Positions 41,811 to 54,129 of a DNA stretch of 64,000 nucleotides are shown in pieces (position 1 is the first letter of the stretch; every line of letters starts with the position of its first letter). The position numbers were made by a program, and so were the translations under genes. A model generated the notes under the pieces. It was not told the DNA's origin, did not search any database, and saw only the letters and a program-made list of their open reading frames with translations. Source of the stretch: Prorocentrum cordatum (taxonomy: Eukaryota; Sar; Dinophyceae; Prorocentrales; Prorocentraceae); contig CAUYUJ010018901.1 of assembly GCA_963575745.1 (NCBI GenBank), positions 74,501-138,500 of the forward strand, in the 5' to 3' direction.

Positions 41811-42422
41811 GGAGGAGGAGGAGGAGGAGGAGGAGGAGGAGGAGGAGGAGGAGGAGGAGGAGGAGAGGAGGAGAGGAGGAGGAGAGAGGAGGGAGGAGAG
41901 AGGAGGGAGGGAGGAGGAGGCGGAGGAGGGAGTAGGCGGACCGGAGGCGGAGGGCGGAGCGGAGGCGCGGAGCGGAGGCGGAGGCGTGTAGGGGAGGGCG
42001 GAAGGCGGAGGCGGGAGGCGGAGGCGGAGGCGGAGGCGGGGCGGAGGCGGAGGAGGTAGGCGGAGGAGGAGGAGGGAGGAGGAGGAGAGGAGGAGGAGGA
42101 GGGGAGGAGGAGGAGGAGGAGGCGGAGGCGGAAGCGGAGGAGGAGGAGGAGGGAGGAGGAGGAGGACGGAGGAGGAGGAAAAGGGGAGGAGGAGGCGGGG
42201 GAGGATGCGGAGGAGGCGGATGGGGGAGGAGGTAGTGGAGGCGGAGGCGGAGCGGAGGCGGAGGCGGAGGAGAGGAGGAGGAGGAGGAGGAGGAAGGGAT
42301 GAGGAGGAGGAGGGGGAGTAGGGAGGAGGAGGAGAGGAGGAGGAGGAGGAGGAGAGAGGAGGAGGAGGAGGCAGAGGAGGAGGAGAGGAGGAGGTGAGGA
42401 GGAGGAGGAGGAGGGGGGGGAG
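41811..42422 (+). repeat. GGA/GGC microsatellite
   Basis: About 600 bp of GGA with GGCGGA variants. The Glu/Gly/Arg, Pro and Leu/Ser frames are artefacts. Confidence 0.95.
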
Positions 42423-42890
42423 CCAAAAGGAGGGGGCCAGCTAGGCACCACAGCCGGCGTGGGTCGCGCTGCCGGTCGCAGGACCCTGGCGGAGAACTAA
42501 GTTTTCGCGGGACCGGGCCATGTCCTGGAAGGACCTCCCACCCGATCAAACGAACCCCCTCAAAAAATAACATGAGATGTCACCCAGGGGGGGTCCGGCT
42601 CTCCCCTGGCCCGGCCCGGCGCTGCTGAGTGGCGCGTGCCCCCGCTGCTCACGAGCCCTTACCCTTACCCTTGCCCTTGCCCTTGCGCTGGGTCTCCGTA
42701 TTCCTAGGGTAAATCAAGAATCCCTTGCCCTGCTGACGGATCGGGCGCAGGGACGGCTGCGGCCCGGCAGCCCCCCTTCTTCGACCGAGCCTCCCTCTCG
42801 TCGCAGCGCCGCGCACACTGGTCAAAAAGTGGCCTGCTCGCCTCGAAACCGCGCCCATGATGATAAACACCAAACGAAAAAAGAGAGAGG
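42423..42890. other. Non-coding; short CCCTTA run
   Basis: 42656-42688 is CCCTTACCCTTACCCTTG-type hexamers. No gene is seen. Confidence 0.5.
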
Positions 42891-43625
42891 AGACGCATAC
42901 CGACCTCGATTGCTTCACTTGCCAACGGGGAAGCAAGTCCCCCACCCTGAGAAACCCGGTACGCGACCGAGTCCCGGCGCAGAGGGTGACCCGAGGGCGA
43001 AGGCGGCGCCTGCAACCGAGCGACGGCACTCCACGATCCCAGTAGATAAGGGAAAAAAGAAAGGTGGGTGGGAGGGAGAAAAAGACCAAGGGACATTACC
43101 AGCCGCGCACAAGATGATGAAACATCCAAACACACATACCGACCTCGATTGCTTCACTTGCCAACAAGGAAGCAAGTCCCCCACCCTGAGAGACCCGGTA
43201 CGAGACCGAGTCCCGGCGCAGAGAGTGACCCGAGGGCGAAGGCGGCGCTTGCAACCGAGCGACGGCACTCCGCGATCCCAGTAGATAACAGGAACAAGAA
43301 GAAAGAAGAAACGAAGAAAGGTGGGCGGGAGGGAGAAAAAGACCTAGGGACGTACCCCTGTGCTCTAATATTCAGCGCGAGGACCCAGGCCAAGAGGGTT
43401 TGGGGCCACGTACGTCGTGGCTCCGTACACCCCGCGACTCAAGGCTCCGAGGTACCCCGCCCCGCGTCGTGAAGGGGGGCTCCCCCGCTATCGTTACCTG
43501 TCTCCGTCTGCGGCCCCTCCCCGGTTGCGTTCCTTGCCAACGGGGTACAGGAACCCCGCCCGAAGGACCCGGTTCGAGACCGAGCCCTGGCACGGTGGTG
43601 ACCCGAAGGCGAAGGCGGCACGGGC
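42891..43625 (+). repeat. 240-bp repeat, two close units and one diverged, with pol III-like box
   Basis: Units start at ACCGACCTCGATTGCTTCAC (42898, 43138). They continue CTTGCCAACGGGGAAGC, ACCCGGTACGCGACCGAG and GGGCGAAGGCGGCGC, and end TAGATAAGGGAAAAAAGAAA. The diverged third copy (43530-43625) contains GGTTCGAGACC, which fits the tRNA B-box consensus, 38 bases after a weak A-box-like TTGCCAACGGGG. A tRNA-derived SINE ancestor is possible; no full tRNA cloverleaf is present. Confidence 0.65.
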
Positions 43626-43899
43626 AACCGAGCGAAGGCCCACAGTAATATTATTTCTAACACCAAACACACGCGTGAGCTCACCCCTGCTGTCTGCGGA
43701 CGCGTTTGGGCGCGGGCGCCCCAGGCGCCGCCTACCCTGCCGGTCGACGACGCACCCCTGATGGTGCTGCTGCGGCCGCTGGTCGTTTCCGCGGTCGTCG
43801 TGCAAACCCGGGGTCTGCTGGCGGTGGCGGAGGCGGCGGTGGCGGCGGGAGATTGGGCACTGCCTCCTGCCCAGCGCCGGGGCCCGGGCACGTACGTTC

Positions 43900-44323
43900 G
43901 TGTCGGACTACCCCCAGAGGAATATCTCGAATGATAACCCAGTGAAAAAAACGAAGTCCACACTTCCGACACGTCGTGTTCGCATCGCCAGACCCGCGTC
44001 ATACCTTCTCGTGGCGAATGCGGGCCCCCGCCGGAATTGGCTCATGCCATTTCCTGCATTTGTCTCGATTCCGAGGGATTGCCCAGTCTGCCTCTGCCCG
44101 CGCACACCACCGATAATGGCCCGTGAGAGTGGAAATCAGAAAGCGCTCGCCACATGTTCGGCACCAGTCCCACCGCGGGCGCCCAGCCGGCGCTTGCTCC
44201 ATGACCAGGTTCCAACCGGCGGGAATCCAGGCCTACCTCCCCCCTGGCGCCCTGGTCGGCGAGTCGGTCCGCCAACTCGTTCCCGTGATTCCCGGTATGT
44301 CTGTGCACGTGGGCCCACGTCAT
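43900..44323 (-). pseudogene. RNase H C-terminal remnant of a LINE
   Basis: The minus frame at 44323-44042 reads TWAHVHRHTGNHGNELADRL, then ADQGARGEV. This is the last part of an RNase HI domain, with the His loop and the final Asp in ELAD. After a frameshift near 44.2 kb another frame gives WDWCRTCGERFL and GHYRWCARAE, a Cys2...His-x3-Cys pattern. A CRKWHEPIPAGARIRHEKV stretch follows and the remnant ends near 43.9 kb. No RT is seen upstream. Region 44.33-45.2 kb has Cys-rich fragments (HCCAGCVPVC, FKCPRC) that may be further debris of the same element. Confidence 0.6.
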
Positions 44324-45289
44324 TGCGTTTTGTCGCGGCCCGCGTCAGCTGCCACCTCTGACGTCGACCTCGCCCCCTCGCTGGAGGTCGTCGAGGTCTT
44401 TTCTGCCCCCCGCCTAGTCCCCCCCTTCCCTCCTTGAGACCCCCTCAGCCCCCCCCGCGGCACCGGCCACTACGGCTTCCATGGTCCGCTCGGACACGCG
44501 AGGTGGGCACCTTAGGACCGGCGAGACGCCGCACAGTACCACGCGCTCCACCGACACCAGGGCGCGGTGGTCAGGCGCCCCCCAGCGTAAACGACCAGTG
44601 CGTGGCCAGGGGAGATGCCCGAAGATATCAACCGCCCCCGACCCAGTGACTGTCGAGTGATGCCCCCCCCGCCCCGGCAGGAGCCTGGAGCCAGAAACGC
44701 CAAGGGAACCAGAAACTCAGGGCGCAATGCGCACAGCGGATACGGAGTCCATCCGCTGTGCACTGCGCGGGTTTGCCGCGCCGGCTCGCGCAGCAGATCT
44801 GAGTGTCATAGCTGTCACTCCATCCCATGTAGCCAACCCGTTGCCCCGCGACCCGGCCGGGAGGCCTGGGCATCCGTGGCTCGACATATTCATTTGCGCA
44901 CGAAAACAGTAAAGCGCAGTAGTAACTCTTGTCCGTCTCGGCGGTCTGTGGACGCGCCGGTCGAGGCGGCCAGCCTTTGACCCGGCGCCGCGGCCCCAGG
45001 GGCAGGGCGTGGGGTGGTGAGGGCCACAATATGCCGGCCCTGTGATGTCGGCAACCTGCCACGGCTCCACAGACAGGAGGCGCCGTGAAGGTGACTGGGG
45101 CAGCGGTGCCACCCGGACACATCGGGGGCATTTGAAACCGACCATATCAGCGCCTTGGCGCGGACAAACGGGCACGCAACCAGCACAGCAATGCAATTTC
45201 ACAAACCTTTTTCTCTTGACATCTTGCTCGTGCTACGCGAGAGTAACTCTCAGAACGGTGAAGCCCGGGCCCGCGGGTACAAGGATGAC
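44324..45289. other. Probable LINE debris, not resolvable
   Basis: Minus-strand frames (44512-44763, 44717-45202) are broken and share no frame. VVYAGGR at about 44.58 kb could be a decayed first RNase H motif. I see no intact gene. Confidence 0.35.
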
Positions 45290-46513
45290 CCCCCGTGTGG
45301 CCACTGGGGGGCCCCACGTAAAAGTTGGAATTCCAACGGCTATCGGCACCAACGAGCCCGCTCGAACGGAATGACCGTCGGGGGCATTCCATGCGAGCCC
45401 GCTCGCGCGGAAGGGACCTCCCCTGTGGTCCCTGGGGGGTCCCACCTAAGAGTTGGAATTCCAACGGCTATCAGCACCAACGAGCCCGCTCGCACGGAAT
45501 GACCTTCAGGGCGTTCCATGCGAGCCCGCTCGCGCGGCAACGGCTATCGGCATCAGCGAGCCCGCTCGCACGGAATGACCCACAGGGGCATTCCATGCGA
45601 GCCCGCTCGCGCGGAAGGGACCTCCCCTGTGGCCCCTGGGGGGCCCCACCTAAAAAATGGAATTCCAACGGCTACCGGCACCAAAGAGCCCGCTCGAACG
45701 GAATGACCCTCAGGGGCGTTCCATGCGAGCCCGCTCGCGCGGAAGGGACCTCCCCTGTGGCCCCTAGGGGGCCCCACCTAAAAGTTGGAATTCCAACGGC
45801 TACCGGCACCAGAGAGCCCGCTCGAACGGAATGACCCCCAGGGGCATTTCATGCGAGCCCGCTCGCGCGGAAGGGACCTCCCCTGTGGCCCCTAGGGGGC
45901 CCCACCTAAAAGTTGGAATTCCAACGGCTACCGGCACCAGAGAGCCCGCTCGAACGGAATGACCCTCAGGGGCATTCCATGCGAGCCCGCTCGCGCGGAA
46001 GGGACCTCCCCTGTGGCCCCTAGGGGGTCCAGCTTAAAAGTTGGAATTCCAACGGCTACCGGCATCAGCGAGCCCGCTCGCACGGAATGACCCACAGGGG
46101 CATTCCATGCGAGCCCGCTTCGCGGGGAAGGGTCATCCACTGTGGCCACTAGGGGGTCCCACCTAAGAGTTGGAATTCCAACGGCTATCGGCATCAGCGA
46201 GCCCGCTCGAACGGAATGACCTTCATGGGCATTCCATGCGAGCCCGCTCGCGCGGAAGGGACCTCCCTTGTGGGCCCTAGGGGGTCCCACCTAAAAGTTG
46301 GAATTCCAATGGCTATCGGCACCAGCGAGCCCGCTCGCACGGAATGACCCTCAGGGGCATTCCATGCGAGCCCGCTCGCGCGGAAGGGACCTCCCCTGTG
46401 GCCCCTAGGGGGTCCCACCTAAGAGTTGGAATTCCAACGGCTATCGGCAACAGCGAGCCCGCTCGCTTGGAATGACCCTCAGGGGCGTTCCATGCGAGCC
46501 CGCTCGCGCGGAG
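45290..46513 (+). repeat. 128-bp satellite, about 9.5 units
   Basis: The anchor GTTGGAATTCCAAC occurs at 45324, 45452, 45657 (as AATGGAATTCC), 45784, 45912, 46040, 46169, 46298 and 46424. Period is 126-129 bp apart from one 80-bp partial unit near 45530. Each unit has the 12-bp palindrome TTGGAATTCCAA, the inverted pair GGAATGACC...GGCATTCC, and two CGAGCCCGCTCG blocks. One isolated diverged piece lies at 47197-47255. Confidence 0.95.
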
Positions 46514-47465
46514 GATGAGGATGAGGAGGAAGTTCAGGAGAAGGAGGAGGAGAAGGAGGAGGAGGCGGGGACTTCAACCACGGTGCCGCCAGGAGGACGC
46601 GGTTGAAATGGATGCTGCTCAAGGCGGAGGAGGAGGAGAAGGAGGAGGACGAGGAGGAGGACGAGGAAAGAGTAGGAGGAGGAGGAGGAGGAGGAGACGT
46701 GAGGATGATGAGGAGGAGAAGGAGGAGGACGAGGAGGAGGACGAGGAGGAGGAGGTGAGGAGAGGAGGAGGAGGAGGGGAGGAGGAGGAGGAGGAGAGGA
46801 GGGAGGGGACCAGGAGGAGGTGGATGACGAGAGAGGAGGACGGGGAGGAGGAGGAGGAGGAGGGGAGAGAAGGAGGAGCAGGAGGAGGAGGAGGAGGAAG
46901 GGAAGAGGAGCGAGCGGGGAGGAAAGTTCAACCACGGCGGCGTCGGGAGGATGGTGGTAGAATGAAAGCCTGGTCGAGGGGAGGAGGCGGAGGAGGATGA
47001 GGAGAGGGTAGGGAGGAGGAGGAGGAGGAGGTGGAGGAGGAGGATGGAGGGGGAGGAAGCGGGATTTCTACCACGGTGGCCGTCAGGAGGACGCGGTTGA
47101 AACGGACGCTGCTCAAGGAGGAGGAGGAGGAGGCGGAGGAGGAAGAGGAGGAGACGTGAGGGTGATGAGGAGGAGGAGCACCAGGAGGATGACGAGGATA
47201 ATGCCCTTGAGGGGTATTCCGTACGAGCCCGCACGCGCCGAATGGTCCTCATGGGGGTAGCAGGGGGAAGAGGAGGAGGTTTAGGAGAAGGAGGAGGAGG
47301 AGGAGGAGGAGGAGGAGGAGAAAGAGGAGGAGGCGGGGATTTCAACCACGGTGCCGTCAGGAGGACACGGTTGAAATGGACGCTGCTCAAGGCGGAGGAG
47401 GAGGAGGAGGAGGAGGAGGAGGTGTAGGTGGAGGAGGAGCAGCAGCAGCGTCAGCAGGAGCAGCA
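46514..47465 (+). repeat. GGA microsatellite carrying four hairpin inserts
   Basis: The GGA tract is interrupted near 46569, 46923, 47063 and 47339 by a 55-65 bp insert. It begins TTCAACCACGGTGCCG, continues CAGGAGGACGCGGTTGAAA and ends GACGCTGCTCAAGG. TTCAACC and GGTTGAA form a stem. The four copies are at different states of decay. Confidence 0.9.
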
Positions 47466-47524
47466 TCATTATGATAGTGTACATGTCCCATACAAAATTG
47501 GGTTTTCATGTGGGGTCCATCCGT

Positions 47525-47665
47525 TGGAGTACTATGCGGTGCGATGCGATGCGATGCTATGACATGCTATGCGATGCTATGCTATGCTACGCGATGTTCG
47601 TCTATGCTGTGCTGTGCGATGCTATGCTATGCGATGCTATGCTATGCTGTGCGATGCAATGCTGT
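47525..47665 (+). repeat. GCGATGCTAT array
   Basis: Five- and ten-base units GATGC, TATGC and GCGATGCTAT. Confidence 0.9.
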
Positions 47666-48055
47666 AGCTCCAGTTGGCCCCCCTTCCTCCCCCCACCACC
47701 ACACACACAACCTCCTTAACCCGAAGGGTGGTCGCGCATGTGGGTACGCACTGGCAGGATCTCGCGGCCAGAGACGTAACCGCCTCACGCACACTTGCCT
47801 GGAGCGGGGAGGGATGGGGAGAAATGGGAACGATCTGGGAGGAGCGGGGAGGGGTGCGGAGTGAGGTGTCTTGTGGGCCTCTTGGAATGTCTCAGAGCGC
47901 TCTGGGATCCACAGGCGCCTACGGAAGTCGTCTTGGAGGGCTCTGTGGGACGTCTTGGGGCGATCCTGGGAGCTTCTTGGGCCGTCTTGGAGGCCTTGTT
48001 GGGATGTCTTGCGGCGCTCTTGGGGTTATCCGAGGCCGTCGTGGACGCCTTTCAT
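47666..48055. other. Spacer and short GGGCCTCTTGG field
   Basis: 47870-48050 has degenerate GGGACGTCTTGGGGCG-type units. 47690-47720 is CCACCACCACACACAC. No gene is seen. Confidence 0.6.
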
Positions 48056-48108
48056 ATATATATATAGAATACTATAATAGTGTTGTAGGTTCATTAATAT
48101 AATTTATG

Positions 48109-48140
<32 letters not shown>

Positions 48141-48145
48141 ATATA
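48056..48145. repeat. TA microsatellite
   Basis: Two TA runs separated by about 45 bp, ending immediately at the hairpin of the 472-bp unit. Confidence 0.95.
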
Positions 48146-48617
48146 CGAGAACCACGCGCGCGCTTCGCGCGCGCTTAGGTTCTAGCACCCCCCAGACCTT
48201 GACAAGCTCACAGATGCACGCGTGCACGTAAACACAAATTGCTCGCATATGAAGTGAAGAGGAAGCAATCGCGCGGACCGAACAGAGACGGAACTCTGAC
48301 AAGTATACACACAGACGCATGCAATGCGAATCCATATGACATGGTCGTGGAAATGTCATGCAGTGGCTATGCAACGTATTGCAACTCAACGCAAACTACT
48401 GCAAGGATAAATGAAGCACAAATGACATGCAACGCAACGCTCTGCACATCGAAAATTTGGAGCGGCCATTGGGATGTCGGCTCGTGCGATCGTTGATCCA
48501 TCTTGTGCCACTCTGGGGCTTCTCTAAACGCTCGTTGTTCGGGTGTTGCGCGGCGTCGGCCGGAACTTCTCTTGGGGCCCTATCGTGGCTGAATCGGGGC
48601 TGTCCTGGGGTGTGTGG
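48146..48617 (+). repeat. 472-bp duplicated unit, copy 1
   Basis: It starts with the GAGAACC/GGTTCTAG hairpin and continues through CACCCCCCAGACCTTGACAA to GTCCTGGGGTGTGTGGGG. Copy 2 at 56873-57344 has the same length and differs at about a dozen bases; the flanks differ. Both copies follow a TA tract, so the unit may be a small mobile element that inserts there. No convincing ORF: the best frame is 85 codons (48239-48496). Confidence 0.85.
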
Positions 48618-49273
48618 GGGGGTTCAATTCGAGCCCCAAAAAGCTTGTTCCGGGGAAGGTGTGGAGACCTCCAGGGGCGATGGATCGTTTTGTGCACACC
48701 GTGCGACATTTATGCAGCTGGCTCTGCATGCCTGAAGACGGCACGGTGGCCAACGTAGATCTCTTACAAAATTAATTTCCTTCCGCGGGCTTCAGACGAG
48801 GTTCCGCTGGCTTCCGCCAGCCAGATCGCCCTCGATAAACATCCGCCAGCTTCCGCGGGCCTTCGGCCGGCCTCCGCGGTGACCAAGAAGACGACTTCTG
48901 CATTCCTCGAAAACGAAAGCCTTTTTGAAACACTCTACACGGACTTGGGCGCCGAGGAAGGGCCTTTGGGCGTCGAACCACCGAAACGCCTGGCACCAAA
49001 CTCGAGAATCCATATAGAGCTCGATACTGGCCTGTTGGCATCCAGCCTATCCCGCCACCGCGTTTGGGTTGTGATGCAGAGGTCTCGTTTGGGGGCCTCT
49101 TTTGGGCCTCGTGTAGCCTGAAGGCGATCTCGGGGGTCTCCTTGGGGCGGATGCCTCGAAATCTCAATTCGATTTCTCTCTCTCTCTCTCTCTCTTCTGG
49201 GACCCTCTACTGTTGAGGCTCCCGTGGGGCCCTATTGGGCACCTCTTGAGCCGTGTTGAAGCCCTATAGCTCT
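48618..49273. other. Unassigned; CTTCCGCGGGC repeat and TC run
   Basis: 48778-48880 holds about seven (G)CTTCCGC(G/C)(G/A)GC units. 49173-49193 is a pure TC run. The plus frame 48879-49121 has fairly ordinary composition but no recognisable domain. Confidence 0.45.
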
Positions 49274-49395
49274 ATAGCGTCGTGGATCGAGTCTTCCTTT
49301 GCATCCGAGTCCTGACCGAACTGATCTGGATCTTAAGCTCGAGCTGCCTGAACACAGAGTAGCTGCCCCAGAGCTTATTGACAGGGGGACATGCC
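49274..49395. repeat. 120-bp duplicated block, copy 1
   Basis: TAGCGTCGTGGATCGAGTC, then TTTGCATCCGAGTCCTGACC and GAGCTGCCTGAACACA. It is repeated at 49684-49805, 410 bp away, with few changes. The minus frame 49232-49882 spans both copies and is a repeat translation. Confidence 0.85.
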
Positions 49396-49590
49396 AGGAG
49401 GACGCGCCGCGGAACGTCTCAAGGGACGCGCCAAGCGACGTGCCAAGGGACGTGCCATGGGGACGCACCGCGGGACGTGCCAACGGGGACGCGCTACGGA
49501 ACGTGGCCAATGGATGTGCACGCGACGTTGCCAGGGGGACTCGCCAAGGGACGGCCCAGGAACGTGCCAAGGAACGCGCCAGGTTGCAAA
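49396..49590 (+). repeat. GGACGTGCCAAG minisatellite
   Basis: 11-13 bp units GGACGCGCCAAGC / GGACGTGCCAAGG, about 14 copies; a few more at 49797-49860. Confidence 0.85.
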
Positions 49591-49683
49591 GCTGATTGTA
49601 ACGATCTTGATGTACCGTGCCGAAGTCTGTGCTGTGCTGCACCGTGCTGAATTGCAGTGTGCCCTGCCGCGGTTGTGCTCCAT

Positions 49684-49805
49684 AGCGTCGTAGATCGAGT
49701 CTCCCTTTGCATCCGAGTCCTGACCGAACTGATCTGGATCTGAAAGCTCGAGCTGCCTGAACACATAGTATCTGCCGCAGAGCTGATTGATAAAGGGGGA
49801 CGTGC
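49684..49805. repeat. 120-bp duplicated block, copy 2
   Basis: Partner of 49274-49395. Confidence 0.85.
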
Positions 49806-49859
49806 CATGGTGACGCACCGCGGGACGTGCCAAGGGGACGCGCTACGGAACGTGCGGGG

Positions 49860-50610
49860 GACAAGCGTTTCGCTCGAGACATCCTGTAAAAATCCTCATG
49901 CTAGACATCCGCCTGAGCGACCCGGACACGTGAAAACAAGCGTTTCGCTCAACACATCCTCAACACATTCTCATGCTAGACATCCGCCTGGGCGAACTGG
50001 ACACGTGAAAACAAGTGGTTCGCTCGAGACATCCTCAACACATCTTCATGTGAGACGTCCGCCTGGGTGACCTGGGCACGTGAAAACAAGCGTTTCGCTC
50101 GAGACGTTTTCGACACCTCCTCATTCTAGACATCCGCCTCGGCGACCTGTACACGTGAAAGCAAACGTCTCGCTCGAGACATCCTCAACACATCTTTATG
50201 TTAGACGTCCGCCTGGGCGACCTGGACACGTGAAAACAAGCGTATCCCTCCCTCTCGAAGGCCTCCTCAACAATCCTCATGTAGGCATTCCGAGCTGGGC
50301 TCAACCTGCCACTCGTGACAAACTAAGCATCTCGATCGAGACTTTCAACACCTTCCTCATTTTAGACCCATCCGCCTGGGCGACGAGGACGCCGTGAAAC
50401 CAAGCGTCTCGCTCGAGACATCCTCAACAAATCCTGGCGCTTAGATCTCGGTCTGGGCAATCCTGTGAGGCGTGAACAAGCGGTCTAGCGCGCGACTTCA
50501 TAAGACCTGGGCACGTGTTACCAAGCATTTCACTTGCGAGATCCTCGCTAAATTCTTGTCCCCAGGAAAGGATAACGCAACAAGCGTTTCGCTAAGGAGA
50601 CTTCCTCAAC
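49860..50610 (+). repeat. 76-bp tandem array, about 9 units
   Basis: Unit: AACAAGCGTTTCGCTCGAGA, CATCCTCAACACAT, CTCATGCTAGACATCCGCC, TGGGCGACCTGGACACGTG. AGCGTTTCGCT forms a 4-bp hairpin. CTCGAGACATCCTC is also in the 151-bp family at 14-17 kb (opposite strand). Units after 50.24 kb are progressively diverged. Confidence 0.9.
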
Positions 50611-50639
50611 AAAGTCTGAAGTTGCGATCGCAAATAGTA

Positions 50640-51650
50640 GTTGTTAGTTTGCATTAGTACCAGTACCAATAGTGTAACGATAGTTATCAATGGGAATAAG
50701 AATCCGCCGACCCTCGTCGGCGTACTTTATGTGTTGGCAGGGGCTTTTCCGTTCGAGCCGTCATCTCCGTCATTCTTTGTACTCGTCGTCTCTGTCCTTC
50801 CCTTTCCCTGGGGGACCTCTTCCCCTGGGCTCCAGCCAAGCCGACCTTCAGCAACCTCGTAATTGAGTCGAAGGGAAGCCCTTTCCCTTTGATCCCTCCC
50901 CCCCCGGGTCAGATACGACGCCCCCCCTCTGGGACTCCTCTTCCCCTGGGCTCCAGCCAAGCCGACCTTGAGCAACCTCGTAATTGAGTCGAAGGGAAGC
51001 CCCTTCCCTTTGATCCCTCCCCCGCCGGGAGGGGGGGGGGGGTAGCGACCGGTTGTCCACTTTTTCCCGGCAAACTGGGCTTTTTCCCGGCAAACTGGAC
51101 TTTTCCCCGGCGCTCCAGCAAAGCCGGTCCTTGAAGCAACCTCGTAATTTGAGTCGAAGGGAAGCCCCCTTCCCCTTTAATCCTCCCGCGGGAGGGGGGG
51201 GGGGGTAGCGACCCTCCCCCGGGTCAGATACGACGCACCCCCCTGGGACTCCTCTTCCCCTGGGCTCCAGCCAAGCCGACCTTGAGCAACCTCGTAATTG
51301 AGTCGAAGGGAAGCCCCTTCCCTTTGATCCCTCCCCCGCCGGGAGGGGGGAGGGGGGTAGCGACCCCCCCCCCGGGTCAGATACGACGCCCCCCCCTGGG
51401 ACTCCTCTTCCCCTGGGCTCCAGCCAAGCCGACCTTGAGCAACCTCGTTATTTGAGTCGAAGGGAAGCCCCTTCCCTTTTATCCTCCCCCGCCGGGAGGG
51501 GGGGGGGGGGGTAGAGAGGGGGGGTCTTAGCGGACCCCCCCCCCGAGTCAGATACGACGCCCCCTCCCCGTACCTACCTTGAGCAACGTCGTCATTGAGT
51601 CGAAGGGAAGCACCTTCCCTTTCCCTTCCCCGACGGGGGGGGGAGAGGAG
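50640..51650 (+). repeat. 120-165 bp array with GTCAGATACGACGCC
   Basis: Six units carry GACTCCTCTTCCCCTGGGCT, CCAGCCAAGCCGACC, AGCAACCTCGTAATTGAGTC, GAAGGGAAGCCC, poly-C/G blocks and GGGTCAGATACGACG. TCGAAGGGAAG anchors lie near 50870, 50992, 51155, 51303, 51457 and 51599. 50640-50800 is its unique leader. Confidence 0.85.
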
Positions 51651-52014
51651 GTCCCGGGGGGGGTCCCGGGGGAGTCCCGGGGAAGTCCCGGGTCAGATAC
51701 GACACCTCCCTCCCCCACCTTCTCGTCCTTCTCCCCGTTCCCCCAAACCATCCCACAGACCGTGCCTCTTGCTGCGCATTGCGAACAGGGTCGGCGGCAC
51801 CGGCCGTCAGGCCTTCGCAATAGTAGCATCAGCAACAATTAGTGTGGATGTAGTAATAATGATAGTAGGAATTGTTGTTGTATCAGCACCCGTAGCGACA
51901 GCAGTAGCGATAGTAACACATGGGAATCGGCTTCATACCATCTGTATTAACAGTACTTGTAGTAGCACCGGTGGGAGCAGCGGAAAACGGTAGTAACAAA
52001 TAGGAGTAGTAATA
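51651..52014. other. Spacer with a unit shared with 55.1-55.4 kb
   Basis: TTAGTGTGGATGTAGTAA, then ATGATAGTAG, ATCAGCACCCGTA and AACACATGGGAAT occur here at 51838-51930 and again at 55310-55395. No gene is seen. Confidence 0.55.
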
Positions 52015-53195
<1,181 letters not shown>

Positions 53196-53624
53196 TATGG
53201 TTGTGGATGTTCTTCGCGCCCCCGCGAGGCCATCGCGAGGCCACCTCGGACGAGTAGCCTAGGCCACGACGCGCTAATCACGATATTCGCGCCCCTGGGG
53301 TGACCGAGTCTCAGACAACCGCCGAAGGTCTCATCCTCCCGCTCCTCCCTGTCCTCTTCCCTCATATTCCTCTTCATGATCCTCCCCCTCTTACCCTTCC
53401 CTCCACCTCCTCCCCCTATTCCTGCTCGTTTTAATCCTCCCCTCCTCCTCCTCTTCCTCCTCCTCAGCAGCATGCCCATCATAACTTTCATCACCATCAT
53501 CATCATCATCATCAGCAGCATCATTATCATCATCAGCATCCGCATGCTCGTTGTAGCTGTACAAATGTCCATAGGAGCAGGGAGTGATAGTTATAGTTGT
53601 AGTAGTAATATCAACAACAGTAGC
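53196..53624. other. Spacer with CTCC and CAT patches
   Basis: 53330-53470 is CCTCCTC-rich and 53490-53545 CATCAT-rich. The minus frame at 53195-53572 is mostly repeat translation. Confidence 0.5.
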
Positions 53625-53646
53625 GCCGTAGTAGTCGTAGTAGTAA

Positions 53647-53726
<80 letters not shown>

Positions 53727-53770
53727 ATAGTAGTAGTAGTAGTAGTAGTAGTACTAGTAGTAGTAGTGTT
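53625..53770 (+). repeat. GTA microsatellite
   Basis: About 45 near-perfect GTA triplets, with decayed remains to 53935. Confidence 0.95.
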
Positions 53771-54129
53771 TCCTATTGATTTTTTAGTGATATAGTAGTT
53801 AGTAGTGTATAGGAGTAGTTGTAGTAGTAGTGTAGTAAAGTAGGTAGTAGTAGTAGTTTGTTTAGTAGTAGTTAGTTAGTAGTGAGTGGTAGTAAGGAGT
53901 AGTAGTAGTAGTAGGCAGCAGTAGGAGCAAGTAGTTTTCTTGTAGCTGCGCTGTTACGATAACTATCCAACGGGAGGGACCCACACGAGAATCCATTCGG
54001 GCGAGTCTGGAAAAGCCTTCACTGTCGTCCTCGTGGTTGGTGAGGCGTCCTGGCTGTCTCTTATGCGTATATTTCTTTTCGCCCTGGCGCGGCCCCCCCC
54101 CCCGCTCCCTACATTGCCCCCGACCTCGC

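Noticed and set aside
41692-42573. 293-codon minus-strand frame
   Set aside because: GGA tract translation.
42656-42688. Telomere repeat CCCTTA
   Set aside because: Only five imperfect units and not the CCCTAAA expected of dinoflagellates.
43535-43600. tRNA gene
   Set aside because: B box fits, but the T stem has a mismatch, the acceptor stem pairs poorly, and there is too little room for D and anticodon arms.
46479-47390. 303-codon minus-strand frame
   Set aside because: GGA tract plus hairpin inserts; no protein-like composition.
49860-50610. Hammerhead-type ribozyme in the 76-bp array
   Set aside because: GTGAAAAC looks like part of the core but no CTGATGA-type segment with flanking stems is present.
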